A stretch of DNA of 64,000 nt, taken from DYGX01 sp035325905 (GTDB taxonomy: Bacteria; Chloroflexota; Anaerolineae; Aggregatilineales; Aggregatilineaceae). Position numbers and translations under genes: made by a program. The stretch covers positions 100,458-164,457 of the forward strand of contig DAOKYY010000002.1 in the NCBI GenBank assembly GCA_035325905.1. Direction: 5' to 3'. The notes under the pieces were generated by a model. It was not told where the DNA came from and did no database searches. It saw nothing but the letters and a program-made list of their open reading frames with translations. Of the stretch, positions 33,360 through 42,779 are shown in pieces. Position 1 is the first letter of the stretch. Every line of letters starts with the position of its first letter.

Positions 33360-35342
33360 GTGAGCCGCCGCTTTGATTGGGACTCTGACCCGATTATGAC
33401 CCGACGCTATCAGGCTGTAAGCGCCCTGTGCCTGGGGCTGGCGATTGTCGCGCTCGTGATCGCGCGTGATAGCCTGCGCCTTAGCCGCGCCCAGGAGCCG
33501 CCAACCGCCACGCCCAATATCAACTGGGTGCAGGTCGAGCTAGGGGTCAATGTCCGCAGCGGGCCGGGGTTCCAGTACGGCGTGATCGGAAGCCTGCCTT
33601 TTGGCGCGTGGGTGCAGCCGCTGGCGCGCAACCTGGCCGGTGACTGGATTCTGATCAGCTACGTCAACACGCAAGGGTGGGTCCAGCAGGACCTGGTCCA
33701 ATGGCGTCTGAACGTGGCCGCGCTGCCGGTGATCGGCGATGAGCGCCCGACTGCGATCCCGCGCCCGCGCGAATACTACGTCACGCCGCTCGCCGCCACC
33801 CAGACGCCGAACGCGAACTGGGTCCGTTTCGGGCGCGACGGCGCGTATGTCCGCTCCGGGCCGGGAATGGGCTACGCCCCGGTGGGCTGGCTTTATACCG
33901 GCGACGTGGTGGACGCGGTCGGACGGGACGCCGCGCTGGACTGGGTGCTGGTCCGGTATGGCGACGGGTACGGCTGGATTCGCTACGATCTGGTGGCGTG
34001 GATCGAGACGATCGAAGACCTGCCGGTGCTGGCCGCGCCGAACCTCACGCCGAGCTTCACCGTGGTGCCGATCGTGCCGACCGCGACCTCCACGCCGACC
34101 GTCACGCGGACGCCAACGCTGACACGCACGCCGACATCGACGCACACGCCGTCGCCGACCGCCACGCGGACTCCTAGCGAGACTCCGCCACCAAGCGCGA
34201 CGCCGACCGCCACGCCAACGCTCACACCGACAACGACCGCAACGGATACCCCGGAGCCAACAGCCACCCTCACGCCGACCGCGACCAGTTCGGACACGCC
34301 TGAACCAACACCGACGCGGACGCCGACCCTCACCGCGACGCCGACCGCTTCAGACACGCCGGAGCCAACGGCCACGCGCACGCCCGCGCCTACCGCAACG
34401 GCCACCTCTACCGCCACGCGGGCGGCGACGCGGACTCCGACGGACACGGCAACGCCTTCGGACACGCCGGGGCCGACCAGGACCCCCCGGCCAAGCGCGG
34501 CGCCAAGCGTAACCCCAAGCGCGACCGCAACGGCGAGTCCATCGCGCACGCCGCGTCCCACTGCAACCGCGAGCGCCACGCCAACTGAGCCGGCGACACC
34601 CACGCGGACGCCCAGCCCTGTGCCGAGCCTGACCGCGACGCCGTCAGCGACCACTACGCCTAGCCCCGCTCCGACCGATACCCCGCTTGCGGCGGCGCTG
34701 GTCGCGTCCGCTACGAATGAACCGTCGCCGACGCCGCGCGCGACCGTCAGCGCGACTGTAACGGCAGCCCCAACCCGAATGCGGGCGGCAGCCAGCCCGA
34801 CGCCGGGTACCGCGCCAGTTTCGCCGACGCCTACCGCCAAACTATCGCCCAGTCCGACTCCAGCGGCGGTTGCGGCGGCTCCCGGCGATGGCTCGGACAA
34901 TGGGCAAGGCGAGGTGGTCTCGCCAAGCGACGATAGCGGCCCCAACCTGGAACTGTGGATCGGGTTAGGGGCGGCAGGGATAATGCTGCTCTACCTGGGG
35001 GTGTATGCCGTGCAGTCGGCGGCGGTTGATCGCTACCGCGAAGGCTTTCCGCTGACGTTATGCCCCATTTGCCAGGAAGGGCGCCTCTACCTGGACGAGC
35101 GTCGCGACCGGGTGCTGGGCATCCCGCGCATCCGGCGCGCGGTGCGCTGCGACCACTGCCGCTCCGTGCTGCGACAGGTTGGCCCGCAGCGGTGGCGCTA
35201 CGCGGTGGACCGCGCCGAGCACCTTGCCTTCTACGACCAGCTCAATGGGCGGGTGCTGACCGAGGCGCAGCTCTACGAGATCTCGCCGGAGTTCGCGTAC
35301 TCGCCGCCGGAATACATCCCGGACGACAAACCGCCGGAGTAA
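33360..35342 (+). CDS. SH3b - Thr/Pro-rich stalk - membrane helix - zinc-ribbon protein
   Basis: A 660-aa membrane protein. An N-terminal signal/anchor helix (about residues 17-35) precedes two bacterial SH3 domains (about 52-118 with VNVRSGPGFQYGVIG, about 150-215 with AYVRSGPGMGYAPVG). A roughly 300-residue Thr/Pro/Ser/Ala low-complexity stalk follows, then one helix (LWIGLGAAGIMLLYLGVYA, about 540-560). The C-terminal domain has CPIC and CDHC pairs, likely a zinc ribbon. SH3b domains usually bind wall glycans or peptides, so the layout suggests an external sensor or anchor with an internal metal-binding domain. GTG 33360 is used; ATG 33396 is possible. Family is unnamed. Confidence 0.8.
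   Translation: MSRRFDWDSDPIMTRRYQAVSALCLGLAIVALVIARDSLRLSRAQEPPTATPNINWVQVELGVNVRSGPGFQYGVIGSLPFGAWVQPLARNLAGDWILISYVNTQGWVQQDLVQWRLNVAALPVIGDERPTAIPRPREYYVTPLAATQTPNANWVRFGRDGAYVRSGPGMGYAPVGWLYTGDVVDAVGRDAALDWVLVRYGDGYGWIRYDLVAWIETIEDLPVLAAPNLTPSFTVVPIVPTATSTPTVTRTPTLTRTPTSTHTPSPTATRTPSETPPPSATPTATPTLTPTTTATDTPEPTATLTPTATSSDTPEPTPTRTPTLTATPTASDTPEPTATRTPAPTATATSTATRAATRTPTDTATPSDTPGPTRTPRPSAAPSVTPSATATASPSRTPRPTATASATPTEPATPTRTPSPVPSLTATPSATTTPSPAPTDTPLAAALVASATNEPSPTPRATVSATVTAAPTRMRAAASPTPGTAPVSPTPTAKLSPSPTPAAVAAAPGDGSDNGQGEVVSPSDDSGPNLELWIGLGAAGIMLLYLGVYAVQSAAVDRYREGFPLTLCPICQEGRLYLDERRDRVLGIPRIRRAVRCDHCRSVLRQVGPQRWRYAVDRAEHLAFYDQLNGRVLTEAQLYEISPEFAYSPPEYIPDDKPPE
34085..34870 (+). repeat. 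Low-complexity coding repeat (Thr/Pro-rich stalk)
   Basis: Degenerate short-period repeats of ACGCCGACC-type units encode the TPT/TPS/TATP stalk. The unit is irregular and in frame, so it is coding low complexity, not a CRISPR or VNTR with conserved spacers. Confidence 0.85.
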
Positions 35343-35471
35343 CGCCGGCAGGCAAGGCGCGCCGGTTGCCGGCCCTGCGGCGAGGCGCTACGATCACAAT
35401 GCGAATTGTCCGGTGGACGATCCGGCTGATGACGCGCCGGGATCGGAACGCTGACCGAGTGGGAGCGAGCT

Positions 35472-36920
35472 GTGTCACAAGCGATTCAGACGCCAGAGTG
35501 GGTCAAAGATGCGGTCTTCTATCAGATTTTCCCTGACCGTTTCGCCAAGAGCGAGCGTGTCGTTAAGCCGTCTAACCTCGAAGCATGGGACGCCCCGCCG
35601 ACCGTGTTCGGCTTCAAGGGCGGCGATCTGCTGGGGGTCGAGGAGCATCTCGACTATCTGATTGATCTCGGCATCAACGCGATCTACTTCAATCCGATTT
35701 TTCAATCGGCCTCGAACCACCGCTATCATACCCACGACTACTTCCAGGTCGACCCGCTGCTGGGCGGCAACGATGCATTCCGCACCTTGCTGGACGCGGC
35801 CCACGCGCGCGGCGTGCGCGTGGTGCTGGATGGCGTGTTCAACCATTGCAGCCGGGGCTTTTTCCAGTTCAACCACCTGCTGGAGTGCGGCGCGCAGTCG
35901 CCTTACGTGAGCTGGTTCACCGCTTACGGCTTTCCGCTCAACGCCTACGACGAAGACCACGAGCCGAATTACTCCGCCTGGTGGAACCTGCACGCGCTGC
36001 CCAAGTTCAACACCGACAACCCGCAAGTGCGCGAATTTCTGTGGAACGTGGGCGAATACTGGGTTCGCTTTGGGATCGACGGCTGGCGGCTGGACGTGCC
36101 CTACGAGATCGACGACGACGCCTTCTGGCAAGAGTTCCGCCAGCGCGTGAAAGGCGCCAACCCCGATACCTACATCGTCGGCGAAATCTGGCGCGAGTCG
36201 CAGCGCTGGCTGCAAGGCGACCAGTTCGACGCCGTGATGAACTACATTTTTACGCGCGCGACGACAGCCTTTTTCGGCGCGAACACGCTGGCGAACATCA
36301 CGCCGGGCGGCGGGTATCCCCGGCTCAAGCCGCTGACCGCCGAAGCGTTCGCCGCCGAGATGGACCGGATGATGGGGCTGTACGACTGGGCGATCACCAG
36401 CGCGCAGCTGAACCTGCTGGGCAGCCACGACACGGCCCGCTTCCTTTATATGGTCAGCGAGGACAAGTCCGCGCTGCAACTGGCGACGCTGTTTCAAATG
36501 ACGATGCCCGGCGCGCCATCGATCTATTACGGCGATGAGATCGGGCTGACGGGCGGTCACGAGCCGGCCTCGCGCGGGGCGATGCCCTGGGACGAGAGCG
36601 CCTGGGATATGGCGCTGCGCGGCTATTTCCAGCGCGCGATCGCGCTGCGCCACGCCCATCCGGCGCTGCGGCGCGGGACGTACCGCGTGCTGCTGGCGCA
36701 CGGCGAGCAGTTCGCGTTCCTGCGGGAGCACGAAGGGCAGCGGCTGATCGTGGCGTTCAACGCCTCACCGGACCAGGGCACGTTGGCGATTCCGGCGGGA
36801 GACGCGCCTGGCGCGCCGCGCGCCATCTTCGGCGAGCCGGCGGCGCTGCGTCGCGACGACGGCACGATCACTTTGTCCGCGCCGGGGCGCAGCGGGATTG
36901 TGCTTGCGCTGGACGTGTAG
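35472..36920 (+). CDS. GH13 alpha-amylase/neopullulanase-like glycosidase
   Basis: A 482-aa intracellular GH13 enzyme acting on alpha-glucans or maltodextrins. The (beta/alpha)8 barrel starts at AVFYQIFPDRF (about residue 14). Conserved regions are DGVFNHC (region I, about 122), GWRLDVPYE (nucleophile Asp, about 211), VGEIWRE (acid/base Glu, about 238) and LLGSHDTAR (transition-state Asp, about 316). A C-terminal beta domain follows. No signal peptide. It lacks the N-terminal domain of most neopullulanases. GTG 35472 has GGGAG upstream. It may process sugars imported by a MalFG-type transporter, but the permease genes are 28 kb away. Confidence 0.9.
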   Translation: MSQAIQTPEWVKDAVFYQIFPDRFAKSERVVKPSNLEAWDAPPTVFGFKGGDLLGVEEHLDYLIDLGINAIYFNPIFQSASNHRYHTHDYFQVDPLLGGNDAFRTLLDAAHARGVRVVLDGVFNHCSRGFFQFNHLLECGAQSPYVSWFTAYGFPLNAYDEDHEPNYSAWWNLHALPKFNTDNPQVREFLWNVGEYWVRFGIDGWRLDVPYEIDDDAFWQEFRQRVKGANPDTYIVGEIWRESQRWLQGDQFDAVMNYIFTRATTAFFGANTLANITPGGGYPRLKPLTAEAFAAEMDRMMGLYDWAITSAQLNLLGSHDTARFLYMVSEDKSALQLATLFQMTMPGAPSIYYGDEIGLTGGHEPASRGAMPWDESAWDMALRGYFQRAIALRHAHPALRRGTYRVLLAHGEQFAFLREHEGQRLIVAFNASPDQGTLAIPAGDAPGAPRAIFGEPAALRRDDGTITLSAPGRSGIVLALDV

Positions 36921-36991
36921 CCGGGGGCAACCGCTTTTTTCTGACGACGTATCCTGTTTTTTGGGCTGTGATCGACCGGATGTAACGACCA

Positions 36992-38734
36992 ATGGCTGAG
37001 ACCACCAAAGTAAACGAAATATTCCGGGCCGAGCCGCGCACCTCGGTTCAGGTGCAATTCCCCGATGGCGCGATTCTGGAGGGGCCGATCGGCACGCCGC
37101 TGGAGGAGTTTGTCACCGCGCACGATGGCGCGCGGACCGGCAGCCTGCCGGAACGTATTCCAGTGGTGGCCGCGGTCGTGGACGGCACGCTCCGCGAGCT
37201 GACGATGCCGGTCAAGCGCGATGTGACAATCATCCCGGTGACGACCGACAGCGGCGACGGCAGCCGTATCTACCGCCGGTCGCTGGCCTTCCTGCTGACG
37301 GTTGCGACGTCGGAGTTGTTCCCCGGCACCCAGGTGCTGATTGACTTCGCGCTTCCGAGCGGAGCGTTCTTCTGCAAGGTGCGGGGTCACACGCCGCTTA
37401 CGGCGGACGAGCTGGCCCAGATCGAGGCGCGGATGCGGCAAATCGTGGGCGCTGCCGAGCCGATCGAGCGCCGCGAGATCGAGTTGGAAGCCGCAATCAA
37501 GCTGTTTCGCGCCAGCGGCGACGACGACAAGGTCCGGCTCCTTCAGTTTCGCAGCAAGCCCTATCTGACGATCTACACGCTGCGGGGCCAGGCCGACTAC
37601 TTCTACGGCTACATGGTGCCGAATACCAGCTATCTGACGCTGTTCAATATCCTGCCCGAAGAAGACGGTTTCGTGCTGCAATATCCGCGCCGCGAAAGCC
37701 CGAATATCATCCGCCCCTACACCCGCTCGCCGCAGCTTACCCGCGTTTTCCGCCAGACCGAGGAATGGCTGACGCTGCTCGGCATCGAGGATATCGGCCA
37801 CCTGAATATGGGGATTCGCGACGGGCGCGCGCGCGAGCTGGTGCTGGTCAACGAGGCGCTGCACGAGCAGCATATCGCGCACATCGCCACGCAGATCGCC
37901 GAGCGACACGCCCAGGGCCTGCGGCTGGTCCTGATCGCCGGGCCGTCGTCGTCCGGCAAGACGACCTTCTCGAAGCGGCTGGCGATCCAGTTGATGGCGC
38001 ACGGGCTGAAACCCTACACGCTCGAGATGGACCGCTATTTCGTCGAGCGCGAGAAGACGCCGCGCGACGAGAGCGGGGAGTACGACTTCGAGGCGCTCGA
38101 AGCGGTGGATATCCCGCTGTTCAACGACCAGGTCATGCGCCTGGCGGGTGGGGAGCTGCTGCGCATCCCGCACTATAACTTCGTCACCGGCCTGCGCGAG
38201 ATCGGCGAGGAAGTGCAGCTGTCGGCGGAGCACATCCTGATCGTCGAGGGGATTCACGGGTTGAACCCCGGCCTGGTGAGCGCGCTGCCGACCCAGCAGA
38301 TGTACCGCATCTACGTGTCGGCGCTCACCCAACTGAACATCGACCGGCACAACCGCGTGCCGACGACTGATGTGCGCCTGATCCGGCGTATCGTGCGCGA
38401 CGCGACGTATCGCGGCTATTCGGCCCAAGACACGCTGACGCGCTGGGAGAGCGTGCGGCGCGGCGAGAAGCGCAATATCTTCCCGTATCAGGAAAACGCC
38501 GATGTCATGTTCAACTCGGCGCTGCTCTACGAGCTGGCTGTCCTGCGCCCGCTCGCCGAGCCGCTGCTGCTCCAGCTTGAGCCGCGCGATCTGCACTACA
38601 TCGAGGCCCGCCGCCTGCTCGCGATCTTAAGCTGGCTGAAGCCGATGGACGCCGAGCTGGTGCCCGACAATTCCCTCCTGCGCGAGTTCATCGGCGGCTC
38701 GATTCTGCGCGACTATACGCCCGGTCTGTACTAG
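36992..38734 (+). CDS. TGS-domain nucleoside (uridine-type) kinase
   Basis: A 580-aa two-part protein. Residues about 15-200 resemble the TGS plus second additional (SAD) region of threonyl-tRNA synthetase (VQFPDGAILEGPIGTPLEEF). Residues about 295-500 form a phosphoribulokinase/uridine-kinase domain with Walker A AGPSSSGKTTFSKRLAIQL near 315 and HYNFVTGLREIG. DRYFVERE and LIVEGIHGLNP are also present. Family proteins are annotated as nucleoside kinases; the role of the synthetase-like part is not settled. It lies ahead of two dynamin genes with the same orientation. Confidence 0.85.
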   Translation: MAETTKVNEIFRAEPRTSVQVQFPDGAILEGPIGTPLEEFVTAHDGARTGSLPERIPVVAAVVDGTLRELTMPVKRDVTIIPVTTDSGDGSRIYRRSLAFLLTVATSELFPGTQVLIDFALPSGAFFCKVRGHTPLTADELAQIEARMRQIVGAAEPIERREIELEAAIKLFRASGDDDKVRLLQFRSKPYLTIYTLRGQADYFYGYMVPNTSYLTLFNILPEEDGFVLQYPRRESPNIIRPYTRSPQLTRVFRQTEEWLTLLGIEDIGHLNMGIRDGRARELVLVNEALHEQHIAHIATQIAERHAQGLRLVLIAGPSSSGKTTFSKRLAIQLMAHGLKPYTLEMDRYFVEREKTPRDESGEYDFEALEAVDIPLFNDQVMRLAGGELLRIPHYNFVTGLREIGEEVQLSAEHILIVEGIHGLNPGLVSALPTQQMYRIYVSALTQLNIDRHNRVPTTDVRLIRRIVRDATYRGYSAQDTLTRWESVRRGEKRNIFPYQENADVMFNSALLYELAVLRPLAEPLLLQLEPRDLHYIEARRLLAILSWLKPMDAELVPDNSLLREFIGGSILRDYTPGLY

Positions 38735-38781
38735 GCTTCGGCGGCTGCGGCAGGCTTGCCGCCTTGATCGGTAGGTGAACG

Positions 38782-40653
38782 GTGCAATCCGAACAGATTT
38801 CGAGCAAGGTGCTCACCCACTTCGAGGCTGTCCGCCGCCAGGAGCACGAGCAGATCGACGGGCTGCTGGACGTGCTGGGCCGGGTCGATGGCCTGCCCGA
38901 AAGCCAGATGGAACAGGTGCGCGACGCGCTGTTCCACACCAACCACCCGTTTTTGATGGTCCTGGTGGGGCCGTTTAGCTCCGGCAAGTCGAGCGTGATC
39001 AACGCGCTGCTCGGCGAAGAGGTGATGGAGGTCGGGCCGATCCCGACGACTGACCGGATCGTGATCTTGCGCCACGGCGACGACGTGCAGCGCTCGCGCA
39101 CGGGCGATGTCGAGACCGTGTTTCACCCCAGCCCGCTGCTTGAAAACCTGAGCCTGGTCGATACGCCCGGCCTGGAATCGGTCTTCAAGATGCACGACGA
39201 AGTGACGCGCCGCTTTCTGCACCGCGCCGATGTCGTGCTGCTGGTCATGATCGCGACCCAAGTGCTCACGGCCAGCAATCTCGAATACCTTCAGGAACTC
39301 AAAAGCTACGGCAAGCGCGTCGTGGTCGTGGTCAATCAGGTCGATGTGCTGGATGACGACGAGCGCGAGCAGGTGCGCGAGTTCGTGCTGGAGCAGGCGC
39401 GCTTGCAGCTGGGCGTCGAGCCGCAGGTCTGGCTGGTTTCGGCCCGGCAGGCGCTCGCCGCCCAGCAGGAAACGCCGCGTGACGAGATCGCATGGGACCA
39501 GAGCGGGTTTGCCGATATTGAGGAGTACATCAAGGAAACGCTCGGCGACGTGGAGCGCGCCCGGCAGAAGCTCGAAACGCCGCTGCAAATCAGCCAGAAC
39601 GTGGTCAAGACCGCGCTGGGGTTGGTGCAGGAGCAACAAGCGGCGCTCGACGCGCACCGCAAGACCGCCGGCAACATCGCGGCGCAGATCGAGCAGGGGC
39701 GACGCGCGCAACAGAAGACGGTCGATGACACGCTGGCCGAGATCGAATCGATCTGGAACGAAGCCAGCGCGCGCGGCAGCGAGGCGATCGGCGAGTTGTT
39801 CCAGTTCTCGCGCGGCATCGGCCTGTTTTTCGGCGGCCTCGGCGAGATGCTCGGCCTGGGCGGGCTGCGGCGGCGCCTCGGCGGGCGTAGCCGTGTCGCG
39901 AGCGTGCTGGACGAGCACCGCGTCAACGAGACCTTCCAGCGCATCCCGCCGCTGGTGGACAAGCTCGGCCCGCGCCTGGAGAGCCGCGATCTTCAAGATA
40001 TCGACGATCTGGTCGATTATACGCGCGGCGCGGTGAAGGAGCTTCCGCCGAGCCTCTCGGACAAGGTCATCGGGCGGATTCAGACGCCGCTGCGCTACGA
40101 GGCGCGGTTCTTGCGCGAGGTGCGCCCGGCGCTGGATGATCTGCTGCGCGACTCAATGCGCTTCGAAATGGATCGTCTGGACCGCACGCTGCGCAGCACG
40201 CTCGTCCTGCTCTCGCTATGGGAGATTCTGGCTCTGGCGTTGATGGTCGTGGTTGGCGTCACCGCGTTTTCGGGCGCTACGCCCGATGTCGGGACGCTTT
40301 TGCTGGTGTTCGGGCTGGGTCTGATCTTGATCATCGCCGGGCTGGCGCTGGTGCCGCTGCGCGGCTGGCTGCTGCGCCGCGCCTATCAGCGCCGCCTGCA
40401 AGAAAACCGCGACGAGTTTTTGCGGCTGCTGCGCGGCGCGGCGAGCGAACACCTGGCGCATGGCGTGCAACTGCGTCAGGACGCGACCGCGCCCTTCACC
40501 CGGCTGGTCGAGTCGCAGTCCGAAGTGCTGGCGGCGCTGCGCGACGATTTGTTGGCCCAGCAGCACGCGCTGATGCGCATTCAAGGAGGGCTGGCTGTGC
40601 TGGATCACTCCGGCCAGGCGGCTGCATCGACAAGGACTGAAGATCACCGATGA
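38782..40653 (+). CDS. Bacterial dynamin-like GTPase 1
   Basis: A 623-aa large GTPase of the dynamin family. The G1 P-loop is GPFSSGKSSVINALLG (about residues 62-77), G2 a Thr in PTTDRI, G3 DTPGLES near 132 and G4 NQVD near 187. Long helical stalk regions follow, then a two-helix membrane segment near the C-terminus (about 475-540). Bacterial dynamins remodel membranes, often as paired subunits. GTG 38782 follows AGGTGA. Its stop overlaps the next dynamin start (ATGA), indicating coupled synthesis of a heteromeric pair. Confidence 0.9.
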   Translation: MQSEQISSKVLTHFEAVRRQEHEQIDGLLDVLGRVDGLPESQMEQVRDALFHTNHPFLMVLVGPFSSGKSSVINALLGEEVMEVGPIPTTDRIVILRHGDDVQRSRTGDVETVFHPSPLLENLSLVDTPGLESVFKMHDEVTRRFLHRADVVLLVMIATQVLTASNLEYLQELKSYGKRVVVVVNQVDVLDDDEREQVREFVLEQARLQLGVEPQVWLVSARQALAAQQETPRDEIAWDQSGFADIEEYIKETLGDVERARQKLETPLQISQNVVKTALGLVQEQQAALDAHRKTAGNIAAQIEQGRRAQQKTVDDTLAEIESIWNEASARGSEAIGELFQFSRGIGLFFGGLGEMLGLGGLRRRLGGRSRVASVLDEHRVNETFQRIPPLVDKLGPRLESRDLQDIDDLVDYTRGAVKELPPSLSDKVIGRIQTPLRYEARFLREVRPALDDLLRDSMRFEMDRLDRTLRSTLVLLSLWEILALALMVVVGVTAFSGATPDVGTLLLVFGLGLILIIAGLALVPLRGWLLRRAYQRRLQENRDEFLRLLRGAASEHLAHGVQLRQDATAPFTRLVESQSEVLAALRDDLLAQQHALMRIQGGLAVLDHSGQAAASTRTEDHR

Positions 40654-42455
40654 CCAGTATCGTCTTGGAAGGGCCGATCGCCGAGGCGCGCGAGCGCGAG
40701 GTGCGCCTGCTGCACGACGCCGCCGAGTTGGTCGGCCAGATCGGCGGCGAGGACAGCGCGGAAGACAAGCGCCGCTTGCAGCAAAACGCGGCGGACTTGC
40801 AGGAGATGTTCTTCCTGGTGGTCGTCGTGGGCGAGTTCAACGCCGGAAAATCGACGTTCATCAACGCGCTGCTCGGCGATTCGCTGCTGCCGATGGGGAT
40901 CACGCCGACGACCGACGCGATTGAGCTGGTCCGCTGGGGCAACCGGCGCAGCAAGGAGCCGCGCTGGCGCGAAGAGAACATCGTCCGCGAGTGGACGCAC
41001 CCGAACACCGGCGGGCCGGGCGTCGTCATTGTGGATACGCCGGGGACCGGCTCGGTCTTCCGCCGCCACGAGCAGATCGCGAAAGGGTTCCTCAGCCGCA
41101 GCGACCTGGTGATCTTTCTGCTGTCGGCCAAGCGCGCTCTGGCCGAGACCGAGCGCCTGTATCTGGGGCTGGCGAAAGATTACGGCAAGAAAATCATCGT
41201 CGTCATCAACCAGACCGACCTGCTGGAAAAGCGCGAGCGGCAGGAGGTGCAGTCATTTGTCAAACAGCAGCTTGTCGAGTTGCTCGATCTGCGCCCGCCG
41301 ATCTTCCTGATCTCGGCGCGCCAGGCGCTCAAGGATCGGGGTCACGGCGGTATATTTACCCTGGCGTCGGATGATCCGGGCGGGATGAACCCGGTTCGCG
41401 AGTATCTGCGGGAAATCTTCGAGCGCGTTCCGCCCGCCAAGCAGAAGCTCTATGCCCAGCTTGACTTTGTCGACTCAATCGTGCGCCGCTACCGGGACCA
41501 GATCGAGCGGCAAACGGGCCTCGTCTCGAATGATACCGCGCTGGCTGAGAGCCTGCGCAAGGAACTGGAGCGGCAGGCGGAGGGGCTGGACGATCAACTG
41601 GCGACGGCCAAGCGCGAGCTAGACCGCGTATTCGAGGAGCTGAAGCAGCGCGGGCGCGAGTTCATCCGCGAAAACCTGACGATTCAGCGTGCGTCACGGG
41701 CGCTCAACGAGACGGAGATGCGCGCCGAGTTTGAGAAGCAGGTCGTGGGCGGCGCGATTGACCAGATCACCATGATCTCCGAGCAGTACGTCAACGCGGT
41801 GGTGGACAACAGCCGCCGCTACTGGCGCAACATCCTCGACCGCCTGACTGAGCTGGAAACCCGGCTCAACCAGGAAGCGGGCGCGGTGGATGCGTCCGGC
41901 TACGCCGAGCAGCGCGCCGCGCTGCAAGAGGCGATCGCCGTCGCCGACCGCGAGCTGAAATCGTATACCGATCACAGCCTGGCCGAAGACCTGCGCAACA
42001 CGTTTCGCACGAATCTGATCGGGTTCTCGGCGGGGTTTACGGCGATGCTCGGCGGGGCGATCGCGGTCGCGCTGGGCGTCGCGGCGCCGGGCGCCGTCAC
42101 GGCGACGGCGGGCGCGGTGATCGCGGCGGTGATCGTCGGCCCGGCGCTGCTGGTCGGCGGGCTGTCGGCGGCGGCGCTGTACTGGCGCAAGCTCAAGCGC
42201 GACGCCGTGCGCGAGCTAGAGACCCGGCTCAACGGTTTGCAGGCCAGCTACCATCAGGCGATGGTGGACCTGACCCACCGCGAGCGCAACCGCCTGCTGC
42301 AATACGGCCAGCAGATTCTCGCGCCGGTCTTCAGCCAGCTCAGCGTCCTCAACGAGCGTTACGCGCAGCAGAAGAACGCGCTCGGCGAGGTGGATGGGCG
42401 CTCCAAAAAGCTGCGCGCCGATATTGACTCGATCACGATTATCACCGAGGAATAA
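40650..42455 (+). CDS. Bacterial dynamin-like GTPase 2
   Basis: A 601-aa dynamin-family GTPase, partner of the previous gene. P-loop VGEFNAGKSTFINALLG (about residues 62-78), G2 TPTTDAI, G3 DTPGTGS (about 129) and G4 NQTDLL (about 188). The central region is coiled coil. Two closely spaced hydrophobic helices lie near residues 450-515 (AAVIVGPALLVGGLSAAALY), then a further coiled coil. GEFNAGKST is the typical bacterial dynamin P-loop. ATG 40650 overlaps the upstream stop by 4 nt. Confidence 0.9.
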   Translation: MTSIVLEGPIAEAREREVRLLHDAAELVGQIGGEDSAEDKRRLQQNAADLQEMFFLVVVVGEFNAGKSTFINALLGDSLLPMGITPTTDAIELVRWGNRRSKEPRWREENIVREWTHPNTGGPGVVIVDTPGTGSVFRRHEQIAKGFLSRSDLVIFLLSAKRALAETERLYLGLAKDYGKKIIVVINQTDLLEKRERQEVQSFVKQQLVELLDLRPPIFLISARQALKDRGHGGIFTLASDDPGGMNPVREYLREIFERVPPAKQKLYAQLDFVDSIVRRYRDQIERQTGLVSNDTALAESLRKELERQAEGLDDQLATAKRELDRVFEELKQRGREFIRENLTIQRASRALNETEMRAEFEKQVVGGAIDQITMISEQYVNAVVDNSRRYWRNILDRLTELETRLNQEAGAVDASGYAEQRAALQEAIAVADRELKSYTDHSLAEDLRNTFRTNLIGFSAGFTAMLGGAIAVALGVAAPGAVTATAGAVIAAVIVGPALLVGGLSAAALYWRKLKRDAVRELETRLNGLQASYHQAMVDLTHRERNRLLQYGQQILAPVFSQLSVLNERYAQQKNALGEVDGRSKKLRADIDSITIITEE

Positions 42456-42469
42456 TCGGCAGCGCGCCG

Positions 42470-42769
42470 CTATTCCACGTTGAAGTGCAGAATTTCCTGG
42501 CTGTGGCCCGCGATCTCCAGGTCGGGCCGGTTAAGTTCAATCCAGCGCAGGATACGCTCCAGCATGGACTCGGCGTGCCCTGCGCTGGTGCTGACCAGCG
42601 CCAGCCCGATCGCGGCGGAATGCCAGGCGTCGTGCAGCGCGACCTCGGCGGCGGCCACGTTGAACTCGCGGTGCAGGCGGGCGATCAGCGACTTGAGCGC
42701 GCCGCGCTTGTCCTTGAGCGACATCGCATCGTGCAGGTCAAGCTCGACGATCGCGGCCAGGACGACCAT
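42470..42769 (-). CDS. DUF503 (YlxP-like) protein
   Basis: A 99-aa protein with the DUF503 pattern: VELDLHDAMSLKDKRGALKSLIARLHREFNVAAAEV and HDAWHSAAIGLALVSTSAGHAESMLERILRWIE. Relatives are often near ribosome-maturation genes (the YlxP/RbfA neighbourhood), but function is not established. It lies 10 nt after the manC stop and is last in the ffh-rpsP operon block. Confidence 0.88.
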   Translation of the reverse strand: MVVLAAIVELDLHDAMSLKDKRGALKSLIARLHREFNVAAAEVALHDAWHSAAIGLALVSTSAGHAESMLERILRWIELNRPDLEIAGHSQEILHFNVE

Positions 42770-42779
42770 CTCCGGCCCG

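Noticed and set aside
34085..34870. Possible CRISPR or VNTR array
   Set aside because: The units are irregular, in frame, and encode a Thr/Pro-rich stalk; there are no constant repeats with unique spacers.
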